This document shows positions 7,921 through 17,377 of a stretch of 64,000 bases of DNA, one piece after another. The stretch is from JAMXLO01 sp963799415 (GTDB taxonomy: Bacteria > Pseudomonadota > Alphaproteobacteria > Acetobacterales > Acetobacteraceae). A model generated the notes under the pieces. It was not told the DNA's origin, made no database searches, and saw nothing but the letters and a program-made list of their open reading frames with translations. The position numbers were made by a program, and so were the translations under genes. Within the stretch, counting starts at the first letter, position 1. Each line of letters opens with the position of its first letter. Location: contig CAWCXI010000027.1 of the NCBI GenBank assembly GCA_963799415.1, forward strand, positions 1 to 64,000, written 5' to 3'.

Positions 7921-8697
7921 CTAGCTTAGATGGGTGTACGTGATCGGTAGGGCACCCGTCAGATTGGTGGTTATAGAAACGGTACCCACGGACTGGTGGG
8001 CAATCGGTGTAACACCGTCGAGGTCTTTGAAGACCAGCGATGCGACCACGCTGCCGCTTGAGTCAGTGAGTTCAAATTTCCCAGAGTGCTTGTCAAACAG
8101 TTCCTGAGTGGCGATGGTCGATTGCACCGCGATTGTAAAAAAATCTGCGAAACCGCTAATCGTGTTGCCGTTCGCCCCGATCATGCTCACGGTGCCACCG
8201 TTGGTGTCGAACTTGATGCCAATCTTCGGATCAACATGGCCGAGAATGGCAGTACTGCCGCCGCCGATATCGATCGTTCCATGACCGGTGACTGGACCTG
8301 CGTCAAGCCCTGGGTCTGGTGGTGTGCCCGTTTGCAGGAACGCCTGACCTGTCAGGAACAGGTTGCCGTTCAAGGTCATCTTGTCCATTGATAGGTCGGT
8401 GCCGTTAACAAGATGGCTGTCACCATCAAGGGTGAGATTGGCAGAAGCCCCACTGTCATGGATTAACATTTCGCCGTTGATGAACTGCATGCCTTGCTTG
8501 ACCGTCAGGTTCGACGACAAGTTTATGGTATCAAAGTCACTGGAAGTTGGGCCACTCACATTGATCGACTTCACCGTCTCAGGATTGAACAGATCGAGCG
8601 TGGCACCACCGTTGAAGACCAGTGTATCGTTGGTAAGGCTGTTATTGATATCACTCGTGACAGCCCCGCTCGGAAGAGTCACTGTTTTTCTGGACAT
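7921..8697 (-). CDS. Beta-helix/beta-roll-type repetitive surface protein, 258 aa
   Basis: The sequence is built from short strand-turn units rich in Asn, Gly, Asp, Ser and Thr (DTLVFNGGATLDLFNPETV, NLTLDGDSHLVNGTDLS, GTIDIGGGSTAILGH, GGTVSMIGANGNTI), typical of parallel beta-helix proteins. There is no hydrophobic signal peptide at the N terminus (MSRKTVTLPSG), so if exported it would use a type I or non-classical route. It lies in the phage region on the minus strand, like the shorter protein at 9744-10148, which resembles it in composition. Function unknown: surface protein or phage-encoded appendage are both possible. Confidence 0.6.
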   Translation of the reverse strand: MSRKTVTLPSGAVTSDINNSLTNDTLVFNGGATLDLFNPETVKSINVSGPTSSDFDTINLSSNLTVKQGMQFINGEMLIHDSGASANLTLDGDSHLVNGTDLSMDKMTLNGNLFLTGQAFLQTGTPPDPGLDAGPVTGHGTIDIGGGSTAILGHVDPKIGIKFDTNGGTVSMIGANGNTISGFADFFTIAVQSTIATQELFDKHSGKFELTDSSGSVVASLVFKDLDGVTPIAHQSVGTVSITTNLTGALPITYTHLS

Positions 8698-9005
8698 TGT
8701 TTTGGCCTCTCAGTTCCAGCTTGATTGCGTGGCCCGAATCAGGTACGTGAGCTTAAGAGTGCACCACTGTTACCGGCAGGTGACGACATTTGCAGTACAC
8801 GCCAACTGGTGACAACCGGCTGTGAGGTAGGTCCCACTTTGGCGGGGAAACTTAGCTTGCCAGAGTCCCTGGTGTACTATCTAGTTGCCCAGGTAGAAAA
8901 CGGCGAAAAAACCCTGGCATTTTCCTCCGCCGGGCGTCTCATGGCCGGAAAGATCGCCGTGTGCCAATTGGCAAAGCGCCACCTGCCGTCTTAGACTTTA
9001 CCAAC
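8698..9005. other. Gap: upstream region of the beta-repeat gene
   Basis: About 300 bases between divergent genes. It contains no frame with a credible start and composition. It should carry the promoter of the beta-repeat gene (minus) and of the 9006-9531 pair (plus), but I cannot point to specific boxes. Confidence 0.3.
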
Positions 9006-9305
9006 ATGGCTATCGTCAGCAGCAGCTATCGCCCGAAGCGGGCGCGCAAACGGAAAGTCTCGCCTGCGATCCCGCAGCACATTGTCACAACAGCAACGAA
9101 GCGCGCCATGGTGGTTGAGGCGCAGCCTCCCGAGACCCAGGCCAGCCGGGAACCCAACAAGTCGCGCATCGTCACGGTCCGGAATCCTCGGTCCAGCCGG
9201 TTTGGTCCCGTGCCAGAAATGACACCCGACGAGCACCAGCGGCGCGGTGATGCCGCCGAGGCGCTATTCCGTGAACTGGTACGGCGGGCGGCTGCAAATG
9301 AGTGA
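9006..9305 (+). CDS. Hypothetical phage-region protein, 99 aa
   Basis: Start at ATG 9006, where the composition becomes protein-like: a very basic N terminus (SSSYRPKRARKRK) followed by a disordered middle and a helical C terminus (EHQRRGDAAEALFRELVRRA). No known domain recognised. It overlaps the start of the next gene by eight bases (ATGAGTGA), so they are probably co-translated. Confidence 0.55.
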   Translation: MAIVSSSYRPKRARKRKVSPAIPQHIVTTATKRAMVVEAQPPETQASREPNKSRIVTVRNPRSSRFGPVPEMTPDEHQRRGDAAEALFRELVRRAAANE

Positions 9306-9531
9306 CCTGCCGACCGTCCGCGACTTCGCCAACGGCAATGCGGGCGTGCATCTGGTGGTGTGGTGCAAAGCGTGTCGCCACCAGGAAACCGTTGCCTTCG
9401 CCAAGCTCGCCGAGGCTGGCAAAGGCGACGCGCCCGTGGCCCAGTTGCGGTTCCGTTGCACGCTGTGCCGATCGAGGCTGACCGACTACGTCGTCGAGGG
9501 TACGCACCTCGGGCCGAAGGGAAAGCGGTAG
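9298..9531 (+). CDS. Small zinc-ribbon-like protein, 77 aa
   Basis: ATG 9298 overlaps the end of the preceding gene. Two Cys pairs, CKAC near residue 23 and CTLC near residue 57, have the spacing of a zinc ribbon. The rest is soluble and mildly basic (ends HLGPKGKR). Such small ribbons are common in phage operons as nucleic-acid or protein-interaction modules. Role here unknown. Confidence 0.6.
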   Translation: MSDLPTVRDFANGNAGVHLVVWCKACRHQETVAFAKLAEAGKGDAPVAQLRFRCTLCRSRLTDYVVEGTHLGPKGKR

Positions 9532-9743
9532 CGCACGGGTTGTTCGGGTGCCGTCTCGTTGCCGCCCACGGCATTGGCTGACCACGAGCCAGCCCACCCG
9601 CGCCTGATGATCTCCTGGGCGTTTAGAAGGGCGAGGAAAGGTGCCAGGCTGGACGGCCCTGGCAGCGTTCAGGCGTTCGTCGGGACCAGATGGGCGGTGA
9701 GGTTCTTCACCGGGTCGTTGACGAAATGCACGATGCCGCCGGT

Positions 9744-10148
9744 TTACCCGGATAGGGTGAGCGATGTACCGCCGTGGCCATCCGGCGTGGTGGTGGCAGT
9801 CTGACCGAACTGAGTCTCGATATACACTTTGCCAGTCGGATCGTTCTGGAAGCCGTAGACCTTGAGATCGGCGGCCGACATCGTGGTGCCTTCGTCAAGC
9901 ATGTAGAAGTCCATGGTAAGGCCCTTGCCGAAGTCATAGATGGCATCGCCAAGGCCGCCTTCGCCCGCTCCGACGAACTGGTTGGTACCTATGGCAATGA
10001 CCGAGGTTCCTGCGCTGCGTGAGAAGCTCAGGCTGTCGTTGACGCCGCTGAATAGGATCACGTCGTTGTTGTCGTAGGATATGTCGCTGTTCCCGCTGGT
10101 GGCGAGCAAGAAGGTGTTGTCTTGGCCGCTGTGAGTAAGGGCGGTCAT
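9744..10148 (-). CDS. Short beta-strand-rich hypothetical protein, 134 aa
   Basis: Composition like the 258-aa protein at 7921: Gly, Ser, Thr, Asp and Asn with short strands (DNTFLLATSGNSDISYDNND, FQNDPTGKVYIETQFGQT, GHGGTSLTLSG). No signal peptide. ATG 10148 has GAGGAAA-type sequence upstream. The pair may have arisen by duplication and divergence or share a structural role. I do not recognise the family. Confidence 0.5.
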   Translation of the reverse strand: MTALTHSGQDNTFLLATSGNSDISYDNNDVILFSGVNDSLSFSRSAGTSVIAIGTNQFVGAGEGGLGDAIYDFGKGLTMDFYMLDEGTTMSAADLKVYGFQNDPTGKVYIETQFGQTATTTPDGHGGTSLTLSG

Positions 10149-10552
10149 TGTGTTTCCTCTGGTTTTTTCGGTCGGCGAGGGTGGATATTAGCACAGCGCA
10201 AGCGGCAGCGAGGCGATGGCGGCGTTCACCGAGCCAGCCTGCAGCCACCACGCCAGCCGCGTATGCGCGTCGGGATCAGGCGGGGCAGTGGACGCGGACG
10301 GAAAACGTCTGCCACCACGAGATGCCGATCAGTACCACCAGCGTCGCCGGTTCAAGACACCGCCCGGTGGGGGGTTGAGGGCACTCGGCAGTGCCACGGG
10401 GCGGAGCCTGGCCTGAGGTACGCCAAAGTGAGAAGCCTCGCTGGGTGGAGGGTCAGCGACGCTTCCCGCCGTGACGGCAGCGAGGCCGAGGGCCGCGCGA
10501 CCTCGCGGGCTGGAGAACCGAGAATACGGTGCGTCGGTTTCCACTCTGCTGT
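10149..10552. other. Gap: phage-region remnants, no clear gene
   Basis: On the minus strand two short peptides look coding-like but lack good starts: one ending WWQTFSVRVHCPA at about 10288 and one ending SVNAAIASLPLALC at about 10193. They may be remnants of small lysis or membrane genes. On the plus strand nothing is credible. Confidence 0.3.
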
Positions 10553-11008
10553 TCAAATACGCGCGCCGCGCGTTGGCCCCGGCGACTTGGCGCTGACGCG
10601 GACGAAACCGCCGTGCCCGCAACGATCAGGTACCTGGTAACCAGGCGGGACTGCCCAGTACGGATTGTATGCGGGAGCGGGCGGTGGATAGTAAGCAGGT
10701 GGTGGAGCGTAGTAGACCGGAGGAGGTGGTGCATACAGGTACGGAGCAGCGAGTGCCCCTCCGAGGATCGCTCCACCTATGATGGCAGGTGCGACCCACG
10801 CGTAACCATTCCAGCAGCAGTGTCCACCATGCCATCCACCACCGTAGTACGGATGGAACGCAGGTCCACCACGAAATACTGTTGTACCTCCAGCTGGACC
10901 ATGAAATACGGCTACCCCACCGCGACGCTGAGCCTGAGCGTCCGTAGGTACCAGACTGGACGCTATAAGACCTAAACCGATAGCCGAAGCGACAATGATC
11001 TTGTTCAT
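10553..11008 (-). CDS. Exported Gly/Pro/Tyr-rich protein, 151 aa
   Basis: Clear Sec signal peptide (MNKIIVASAIGLGLIASSLV, cleavage after AQA). The mature part is Gly/His-rich (GGGWHGGHCCW), then contains a short hydrophobic Gly-zipper-like stretch (IIGGAILGGALAAP) and a Pro-Tyr-rich tail (YAPPPPVYYAPPPAYYPPPA). This layout is common in small alphaproteobacterial cell-envelope proteins of unknown role. The last 12 residues (SAKSPGPTRGARI) look different and may be read-through. A GGTAAG ribosome-binding site precedes ATG 11008. Confidence 0.7.
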   Translation of the reverse strand: MNKIIVASAIGLGLIASSLVPTDAQAQRRGGVAVFHGPAGGTTVFRGGPAFHPYYGGGWHGGHCCWNGYAWVAPAIIGGAILGGALAAPYLYAPPPPVYYAPPPAYYPPPAPAYNPYWAVPPGYQVPDRCGHGGFVRVSAKSPGPTRGARI

Positions 11009-11382
11009 CTACTTACCCTCGCAACGATCGTTCTCGACTTTGGACGATGATCGGCGGTTTGGTGGGCATGTGGCTCGATCGTGAAAACGTGGAAGCCCGC
11101 CGCTCTTGGGGAACCCGGAACGAGCCTCCACAAGTGTGTCCCTCTAAAAGAGGCGGACACGCGGGAAGATTTTCGCGCCCGCGTCGGTCGATTGATATGG
11201 TGCGTCGCTCGGCTGACGGCAACGAGCTTCCGAGACAGGGCGCCCGGTACATAGGGGTTGCCCCCATTGGACGCGTGGCGCCCCCGGACCCTCGTCGGCG
11301 GCTCTGGCTTAGGGTTCTCACGCACGAGGTGAGTCTGTAGAAGGGCGGCGAGGCTTTCAATTTCCTCGAGTCGCACTGCCGT
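11009..11382. other. Gap between exported protein and second terminase
   Basis: About 370 bases with no credible gene. It includes the promoter region of the minus-strand exported protein and the missing 5' end of the second terminase, whose normal N-terminal coding sequence is not recognisable here. Confidence 0.35.
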
Positions 11383-13280
11383 TTGTTGTCCCAGATGTTG
11401 TCCAGGGCCGCATTTGCCGAGGGATATCATAGGTTATGTCATTGGTATCATTGGCATATCGGGCTACCCCCTGAACGGGAGCACACCGGGCGCCCAGTGG
11501 AGCCAAGGCGGCCGTTCACGGAAGCCGCGCTCATCGTGGGCCGTCGCGGTGGCAAGAGCCGTGTCCTTGCACTGGTCGCGGTGTTCCTGGCCTGCTTTCG
11601 TGACTACGGGCCGTTCCTCGCACCGGGCGAGGTGGCGACCGTCGCGATCCTCGCTGCGAACCGCCGGCAAGCCCGTAGCATCTTCCGGTTTGTGTCGGGG
11701 CTACTCAAGGCAGTGCCGCTGCTGGCGCAGATGGTCGCCCATGAAACCGACGAGGCGATCGGACTCGGTAATCGGGTCGTGATTGAGATATCGACGGCAT
11801 CCTTCCGCACTGCGCGCGGCTACAGCTTCGCAGCAGTGCTGTGCGACGAGGTGGCATTTTGGCAGCTCGAAGAGGCGTCCGCGAACCCCGATACCGAAAT
11901 CCTTCGCGCCCTGGGGCCCGGGATGGCGTCTATCCCGGGAAGTATCCTGCTTCTCGCCTCGTCACCCTATGCCAAGAGGGGCGAGCTGTACAACGCCTAC
12001 AGCCGACACTACGGCAAGGACGATGCGCGAGTGCTAGTCTGGAAGGCCGACACCGGATCGATGAATCCGCGCATCGACCCGGCGATCATCGAGGAAGCTT
12101 ATCTCGCCGATGAGGTTGCGGCGCGTTCGGAGTATGGCGCCGAGTTCCGCGACGACTTGGCCGACTACATTTCTCGTGAAGCCGTCAACTCGGTCACGAT
12201 GTGGGGGCGCCGCGAGCTGCCGCCACAGTCTGGCGTGCAATATGCAGCCTTCGTCGATCCATCCGGCGGCGTGAGCGACGCTATGACCCTCGCCGTTGCG
12301 CACCTCGGCGATGGTGCGGTGTGTGTGCTCGACGCGGTGCTTGAGATCCGCCGCCGTTCGATCCCGAGACTGCGGTCACCGAGTGCGCCGCCTTGCTGCG
12401 CCGGTTTGGGGTGCCGAAGGTGACAGGAGACCGTTATGCCGGCGAATGGCCGCGAGCTCGGTTCCGCGAGCACGGTATCGAATTTGAACAGAGCGCACGT
12501 CCCAAGAGTGATCTGTATCACGATCTGCTACCGCTGCTGAACGCTCGGCGTGTTGAGCTGCTCGAACAGCCACGGCTCGCTGCGCAGCTTGTAGGGCTCG
12601 AGCGGCGCACCGCGCGATCCGGCAGGGACTCGATTGACCATGCACCGGGTGGGCACGACGACGTCGCGAATGCGGTGGCGGGTGTGTTGGTTGGGCTGGA
12701 TCTCGACCGTCGGCCTGCTCTGTTGCGGCGCAAGGACATGCTGTCGGGCGATCAGCCGGTGCCTGTGCCGTCGATTTGCAATGCAATCGTGGCAGTGCTG
12801 GCAGCCGACCAAGACGGAGGCTGCGCGGTGACGTATTGGGCCTACAGTCCATATGTCGGGCATCGCCTCACACTGCTGGACTTCGATGTTGAACCTCTGT
12901 CGGGCGAGTTGTTCAACACTATTATGGCAGCCATGAAGGGGCTGAGACAAATCTGCCGCCCACGCTGTGGTGCAATCCTTTTCACCATGTCCGAGCCGCT
13001 AACCCGCCAAGCTGTGGCTTTTGGCTTCCAGGCCGCGACCGTCCCCACGCCGCTCGTCAACGATTCCCTGAGGCTCGGCCTAGCTGCAGCCATTCACGTC
13101 GCACGTGGTTCGGTGAAGATCGCGGTGCAGGCATTTGATCGCGCGCGAAATTCCCCCCTCGGCGGTGCACTTGACATCCGCGGCGGTGAGAACGCCGACG
13201 ATCCGTTGCGTGCTGCGCTGTTGGCTGGGATCGCACTGTCACTAGACGACGCATCACAGGCGTCAGCTTGCTCGCGCTAG
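11383..13280 (+). pseudogene. terL: Second phage terminase large subunit, frameshifted
   Basis: ATPase motifs are intact: Walker A GRRGGKS with flanking AALIV, and Walker B AAVLCDEVAFW. The nuclease acidic residues are present (FVDPSGGVSDAM; DRYAGEWPRARF; GHDDVANAVAGVL). The frame breaks at about 12350: reading CGCCGCCGTTCG as CGCCCGCCGTTCG would join LEIR to PPFDPETAV and continue into the second frame (12393-13280). One missing C explains it. The N terminus is abnormal before about codon 35, so the start is uncertain. After about 12720 the C-terminal 180 residues are not typical terminase and may be a fused or neighbouring phage protein (CNAIVAVLAADQDGGCAV). Confidence 0.8.
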
Positions 13281-13761
13281 CTGTGGCGCGGGTCGACCGA
13301 CCGCTCACGTGACGGGCCAATCCTTGCTGAGTTGATGAATTCCCAACTGCGCCGCAGGTTCAAATGCTGGGCAGGTAACCGCCTTAATATTTTGCTTGCC
13401 GACTGAGGTGTCACATCGATGCACACATCGCCATTGTCTGGGGCTGCACGGCCGCGACGATGCGTTCTACAAGGCGCGGTTTGGAGCGACGTTCTGGGCT
13501 GCGCCCGGCGTGGTGCACGAGCATGGCCTCATAGCCCGATCGCGAGCTCAGGCGGGGCGCCCCAAAGCGTTCTGCCGGCTGCAGCGTGTTCGACTTTCGC
13601 AAGGTCAAGACGCGTTAGCGTCCGCAGAAGTGGTGGAGATTCGGAGCAACGCCCGGTGTGGCGTTGCGGTGTAGGCGGATGATCATCGGATCGATCGGCT
13701 AGGTTGGAGCGGTGACTCGCAAGACACCACGCACAAAGTCAGCCAGATTAGCAGCGCGACA
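13281..13761. other. Gap: end of phage-like region
   Basis: About 480 bases without a gene I can support. Plus-strand frames are short and Arg/His-rich. No att-like direct repeat or tRNA is visible here to mark the edge of the accessory region. Confidence 0.35.
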
Positions 13762-16047
13762 TCAGGCGTGCCCGTTGAGTGCCTGTCGCACGGCGTCCGG
13801 CCGGATCGGCAAATGACGCAGGCGCGCACCACAGGCGGTGAAGATCGCGTTGCCGATCGCGGGGCCGACCACGGTCGTTGCCGGTTCTCCTAGGCCAACC
13901 GGCGCCTCTGTGCTAGGTATAAACTCGACCTCGACCTCCGGCACATCGCCCATGCGCAATGGGGTGTAGGTGTCGAGGTTGGTGTCCTTCGGCTGGCCTC
14001 CCACAAACTCTGATCCCTCATGCAGGGCCATGCTCAATCCCCACAGCGCCGCGCCTTCGACCTGGGCGAGGGCACTGTTCGGATGGACGATGGTGCCGGC
14101 ATCGACGACCACGGTCAGCTTCTCGACCATGACGCCACCGTTCGCGCGATCGACCCGCAACCGCGCGACGCAGGCGACCCAGGTCGGCATGTCGCGCTCC
14201 TGACCGAAGCTGGTGGCGACGCCAAGCCCGACATTTTTCGGCAATGCGCTGCCCCAGCCGGCTTTCTGCGCGGCGCGGGTAAGCACCGCAGCTTGTCGCC
14301 GCGCTCCACCGACAGCGCTTGGCGCTGATCCGGCGTTTCGCCCTACGCCGTCCAGCAGGTTCATTCGGAATGCCACGGGATCGACTTCCGCGGTGTGCGC
14401 GGCCTCGTCCATGAAGCTTTCCACCGCCCAATTCGTCCAGCCCGGCCCCACCGAGCGTAACCAGCCTGGCCGAAATGTTCGGTTGGCAAGATCGTTGGAA
14501 ATCGCGCGCACCCGCTGCGTTCCAACCGTGTACCAATGATCTGCACCGTTGATCGAGAATTCGTCGTATGGAACGCCGTCGGCATTCTTCAACATGAACG
14601 ACGGAGCAATCACCTGAGTCGGCCAGCCGGCCGCGGCGTGGTGCTCCATTGCCGTCACCTTGCCGCCGTCGCCGAACGCCATGCGTAGAACCTGGACCGA
14701 GGGCGATCGTGGCGAATCGAACCGCATATCGTCGGGTCGCATGCAGACCATCTTGACCGGCTTCCCAACCGCCTTGGCGGCGAGGGCGATGGGGACAGCG
14801 TAATCGCCGTTCAGGCGACGGCCGAAGCCCCCGCCGAGGAGGTAGGTGCGCAGGACGATCGTCTTCTCGTCGCGGTCGAGTGCCTTGGCCAGCACCGGCA
14901 GGATCAGGGTTTGCCACTGATTGCCCGTGTGGATTTCGAAGATGCCGTCCTTCTCGAACGCCAGGCCATTGATCGGCTCTAGGGCAAAATGCATGACTGT
15001 GCTGGTCGTGTAGGTGCGCTCCAGCTTCGATTTCGCTGACGCGAAAGCGGCGTCGGCATTCGGGTCGTTGACGACCAGGACGCCGGCCTTCGGATCTGCG
15101 ATCAGCTCGGTTGCGTGCCGCTGCAGGTCCGCTTCGGACACATTGGCCGCTTCCCCCGAACTCCAGGTGACCTTCACGAGATCGGCTGCACGGCTGGCGG
15201 CGACACCACTGTCCGCATAGACCATGACCCAGCCCGGTGCGGTGCCCGACGGATCATCCAGGGCCAGGCTCTGCATGTAGCCGGGAACCTGCGTCGCCCC
15301 GGAGTCGTCGATGGCGACGACTTTTAAGTCGTTGCGGGTGGGTGGAACTTTGGGACTGGCGTAGATCATGCCGTCGACCACGGCATCGAGCCCATAGCGA
15401 GCCGCACCGTTGGTCTTCGGAGGAAGGTCGATCGCGATGGTGTCGCGCCCGATCAGGCGACGATCAGCCGCTTGCTTGTTCGGCATCTGCTGCAATTGCT
15501 CGGGCGTGTAGCTCCGCCGGAGATCACCGCGCGCTACGATATCGCCGTACGTCATCGAATTCTGCGCAGCGACAATAGTGCCGTTGCGTGCGGTGCAGGC
15601 GCCTGGGTCCACGCTGAGAAGCCTGGCGGCCTCTTCGATCAGGGCGATGCGGCCAGCCGCGCCGGCCCGGCTGAGAACGGGAAAGCTCTGCCAGACCGAC
15701 CAACTGCCACCGGTGACCATCAGTCCCCATTTTGGATCAAAGTCGACGTGGACGATGCGCACCTTATTCCAATCCGCCTCCAGTTCGTCGGCCACGATGC
15801 GAGCGAGCGCAGTGCCGACATGCTGGCCCATTTCCGCTCGGATGATGTTGACGGTCACCAGGCCTGTGCGATCGATGCTGTACCAGATGGTCGGTTCGAA
15901 CAGGTCGGTGGGTATTGTTTCGCCCTGGCGAGCTGCGGACATGGGCAATTCGACTTCCGCCAGGCTGTGTCGTGCAAAGCCGAGGACAACGCCGGTTCCC
16001 ATTGCCGCAATCAGAAAGCGACGGCGCGGGTGCATGGTCCGGTTCAT
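13762..16047 (-). CDS. iorB: Molybdopterin-dependent isoquinoline 1-oxidoreductase-type large (beta) subunit
   Basis: Large subunit of a xanthine-oxidase-family hydroxylase or aldehyde dehydrogenase, holding the molybdenum cofactor and working with a 2Fe-2S subunit and usually a cytochrome. ATG 16047 starts a twin-arginine-like leader (HPRRRFLIAAMGTGVVLGFA), so the enzyme is probably exported folded. Visible cofactor-binding stretches are LLGGGFGRRLNGDY, GWLRSVGPGWTNWAVESFMD and the C-terminal VGLGEPATTVVGPAIGNAIF with the catalytic-type Glu of GEP. 761 residues, normal length. It overlaps the small-subunit stop by four bases. Substrate is not determinable from sequence. Confidence 0.88.
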   Translation of the reverse strand: MNRTMHPRRRFLIAAMGTGVVLGFARHSLAEVELPMSAARQGETIPTDLFEPTIWYSIDRTGLVTVNIIRAEMGQHVGTALARIVADELEADWNKVRIVHVDFDPKWGLMVTGGSWSVWQSFPVLSRAGAAGRIALIEEAARLLSVDPGACTARNGTIVAAQNSMTYGDIVARGDLRRSYTPEQLQQMPNKQAADRRLIGRDTIAIDLPPKTNGAARYGLDAVVDGMIYASPKVPPTRNDLKVVAIDDSGATQVPGYMQSLALDDPSGTAPGWVMVYADSGVAASRAADLVKVTWSSGEAANVSEADLQRHATELIADPKAGVLVVNDPNADAAFASAKSKLERTYTTSTVMHFALEPINGLAFEKDGIFEIHTGNQWQTLILPVLAKALDRDEKTIVLRTYLLGGGFGRRLNGDYAVPIALAAKAVGKPVKMVCMRPDDMRFDSPRSPSVQVLRMAFGDGGKVTAMEHHAAAGWPTQVIAPSFMLKNADGVPYDEFSINGADHWYTVGTQRVRAISNDLANRTFRPGWLRSVGPGWTNWAVESFMDEAAHTAEVDPVAFRMNLLDGVGRNAGSAPSAVGGARRQAAVLTRAAQKAGWGSALPKNVGLGVATSFGQERDMPTWVACVARLRVDRANGGVMVEKLTVVVDAGTIVHPNSALAQVEGAALWGLSMALHEGSEFVGGQPKDTNLDTYTPLRMGDVPEVEVEFIPSTEAPVGLGEPATTVVGPAIGNAIFTACGARLRHLPIRPDAVRQALNGHA

Positions 16048-16453
16048 TGCGAGGCCGCGAGTCGCAGTCGCGACGCTGCCAGTTTGATGGCCCTCCGGAT
16101 CCGCAAATAGGTCATGCAGCGACAGAGATTGCCTGCCATCACCGCGTTGATGTCCTGATCGGTCGGATCGGAATAATCCTTCAGCAGAGTGGCGGCTTGC
16201 ATGATCTGCCCCGACTGGCAGTAGCCGCATTGTGGAACCTGTAGTTCTATCCAGGCGGTTTGCAGTGGATGCTGGCCTGCTGGATGCAGCCCTTCGATGG
16301 TGGTGATGCTGGCGCCGGCCACCGCACTGATTGCGGTGATGCAGGACCGCGTTGCTCGGCCTTCCACATGTACAGTGCACGCGCCGCACATGCCGATGCC
16401 ACAACCGAACTTGGTTCCTTTCAGCCCAAGCTCATCGCGAATTGCCCAAAGGA
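16044..16453 (-). pseudogene. iorA: 2Fe-2S small (alpha) subunit of the hydroxylase, N terminus lost to IS21
   Basis: Two iron-sulfur clusters are encoded: the plant-type motif CGIGMCGACTVHV and the C-terminal CGYCQSGQIM ... GNLCRCMTY. The family normally has about 25 further residues (first beta hairpin) before LWAIRDELGLKGTKFGCG. Here those codons are replaced by the end of an IS21-family element at 16454. The frame stays open into the IS up to 16610, so a chimeric protein might be made, but with a foreign N terminus. Loss of this subunit should disable the adjacent large subunit unless another small subunit is present elsewhere. Confidence 0.85.
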
Positions 16454-16555
16454 TGTCAAATCGCTCGCAACTGCGCCCCCCATTTCGCGCGCAATCGCGA
16501 CCCCTCTTGGGCTTGATAGAGCTCCGCGGGATGGCGTTTGCGGGTGTTGGGAGGC

Positions 16556-16618
16556 TATGGATAAGTGGCCTGCCGGAGCGACCGTCGAGAGTTTGGCGTA
16601 GGCAGGCCACTTAGCCAT
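16556..16618. repeat. Inverted repeat inside the IS21 end
   Basis: ATGGATAAGTGGCCTGCC near 16556 pairs with the complement of GGCAGGCCACTTAGCCATAG at 16599-16618, one mismatch within the first 18 bases. It lies between the istB stop and the IS tip and could form a hairpin that stops transcription. Confidence 0.6.
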
Positions 16619-16648
16619 AGCGGACAGCGAGGGCGTGGGGTGGCGAGG

Positions 16649-17377
16649 TCAGTTTCGGTTCTTGAAGCGCCAGCTGGTGTTGCCGGTTTCGACGATGTCG
16701 CAGTGGTGCGTCAGGCGGTCGAGCATGGCAGTCGTCATCTTGGCGTCGCCAAAAACCTGCGGCCAATCTGCAAACGCCAGATTGGTGGTGATGAGCAGCG
16801 ACGTGTTCTCGTAAAGCTTGCTGATCAGATGGAACAGCAGTTGGCCGCCGGACTGGCTGAACGGCAAATAGCCAAGTTCGTCGATGACAATGACATCATA
16901 GCGCAGCAGCGTCTCGGCGAGCCGACCGCTGCGACCAGCCGCCTTCTCCTGCTCGAGCTGGTTGACCAGATCGACCAGGTTGAAGAACCTGCCGCGCGCA
17001 CGGCTGCGAATGATCGCGGATGCCACGCCAATGCAGAGATGCGTTTTGCCGGTGCCCGTGCCGCCGATAAAAATTGCGTTGCGTTTGGCATCGAGGAACG
17101 CGCCGGTTGCGAGTTCGCGCACCTGGCCCTCGTCAATCATCGTGTCGCCAAAGACGAACTTGTCCAGGTCCTTCAGCACCGGGAACTTGGCGCCACTGAT
17201 GCGATAGCTGATCGAGCGAGCCTGCCGATGCGTGCGTTCGGCCCTGATCAGGCTGGCGATGAGCGGATAGATCTCGTCACGCCGCGCCAGGCCCTTGCCG
17301 GCGATCTCGTCGAAACTCGCGCGCATGCCGTAGAGCTTCAATTCGGTCATGGCGTCCAGGATCTCGTGGCGTTCCAT
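16649..17377 (-). CDS. istB: IS21-family helper ATPase IstB
   Basis: AAA+ ATPase that cooperates with IstA in target selection and transposition. 242 residues. It has Walker A GGTGTGKTHL, Walker B VIVIDELGYLPF and sensor region LLITTNLAFADW. The start ATG overlaps the istA stop by one base (TGATG), so translation is coupled. Frame intact. Confidence 0.93.
   Translation of the reverse strand: MERHEILDAMTELKLYGMRASFDEIAGKGLARRDEIYPLIASLIRAERTHRQARSISYRISGAKFPVLKDLDKFVFGDTMIDEGQVRELATGAFLDAKRNAIFIGGTGTGKTHLCIGVASAIIRSRARGRFFNLVDLVNQLEQEKAAGRSGRLAETLLRYDVIVIDELGYLPFSQSGGQLLFHLISKLYENTSLLITTNLAFADWPQVFGDAKMTTAMLDRLTHHCDIVETGNTSWRFKNRN

Noticed and set aside
10122..10640. Plus-strand 172-codon frame
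   Set aside because: Overlaps the minus-strand exported protein and has no domain or credible start.
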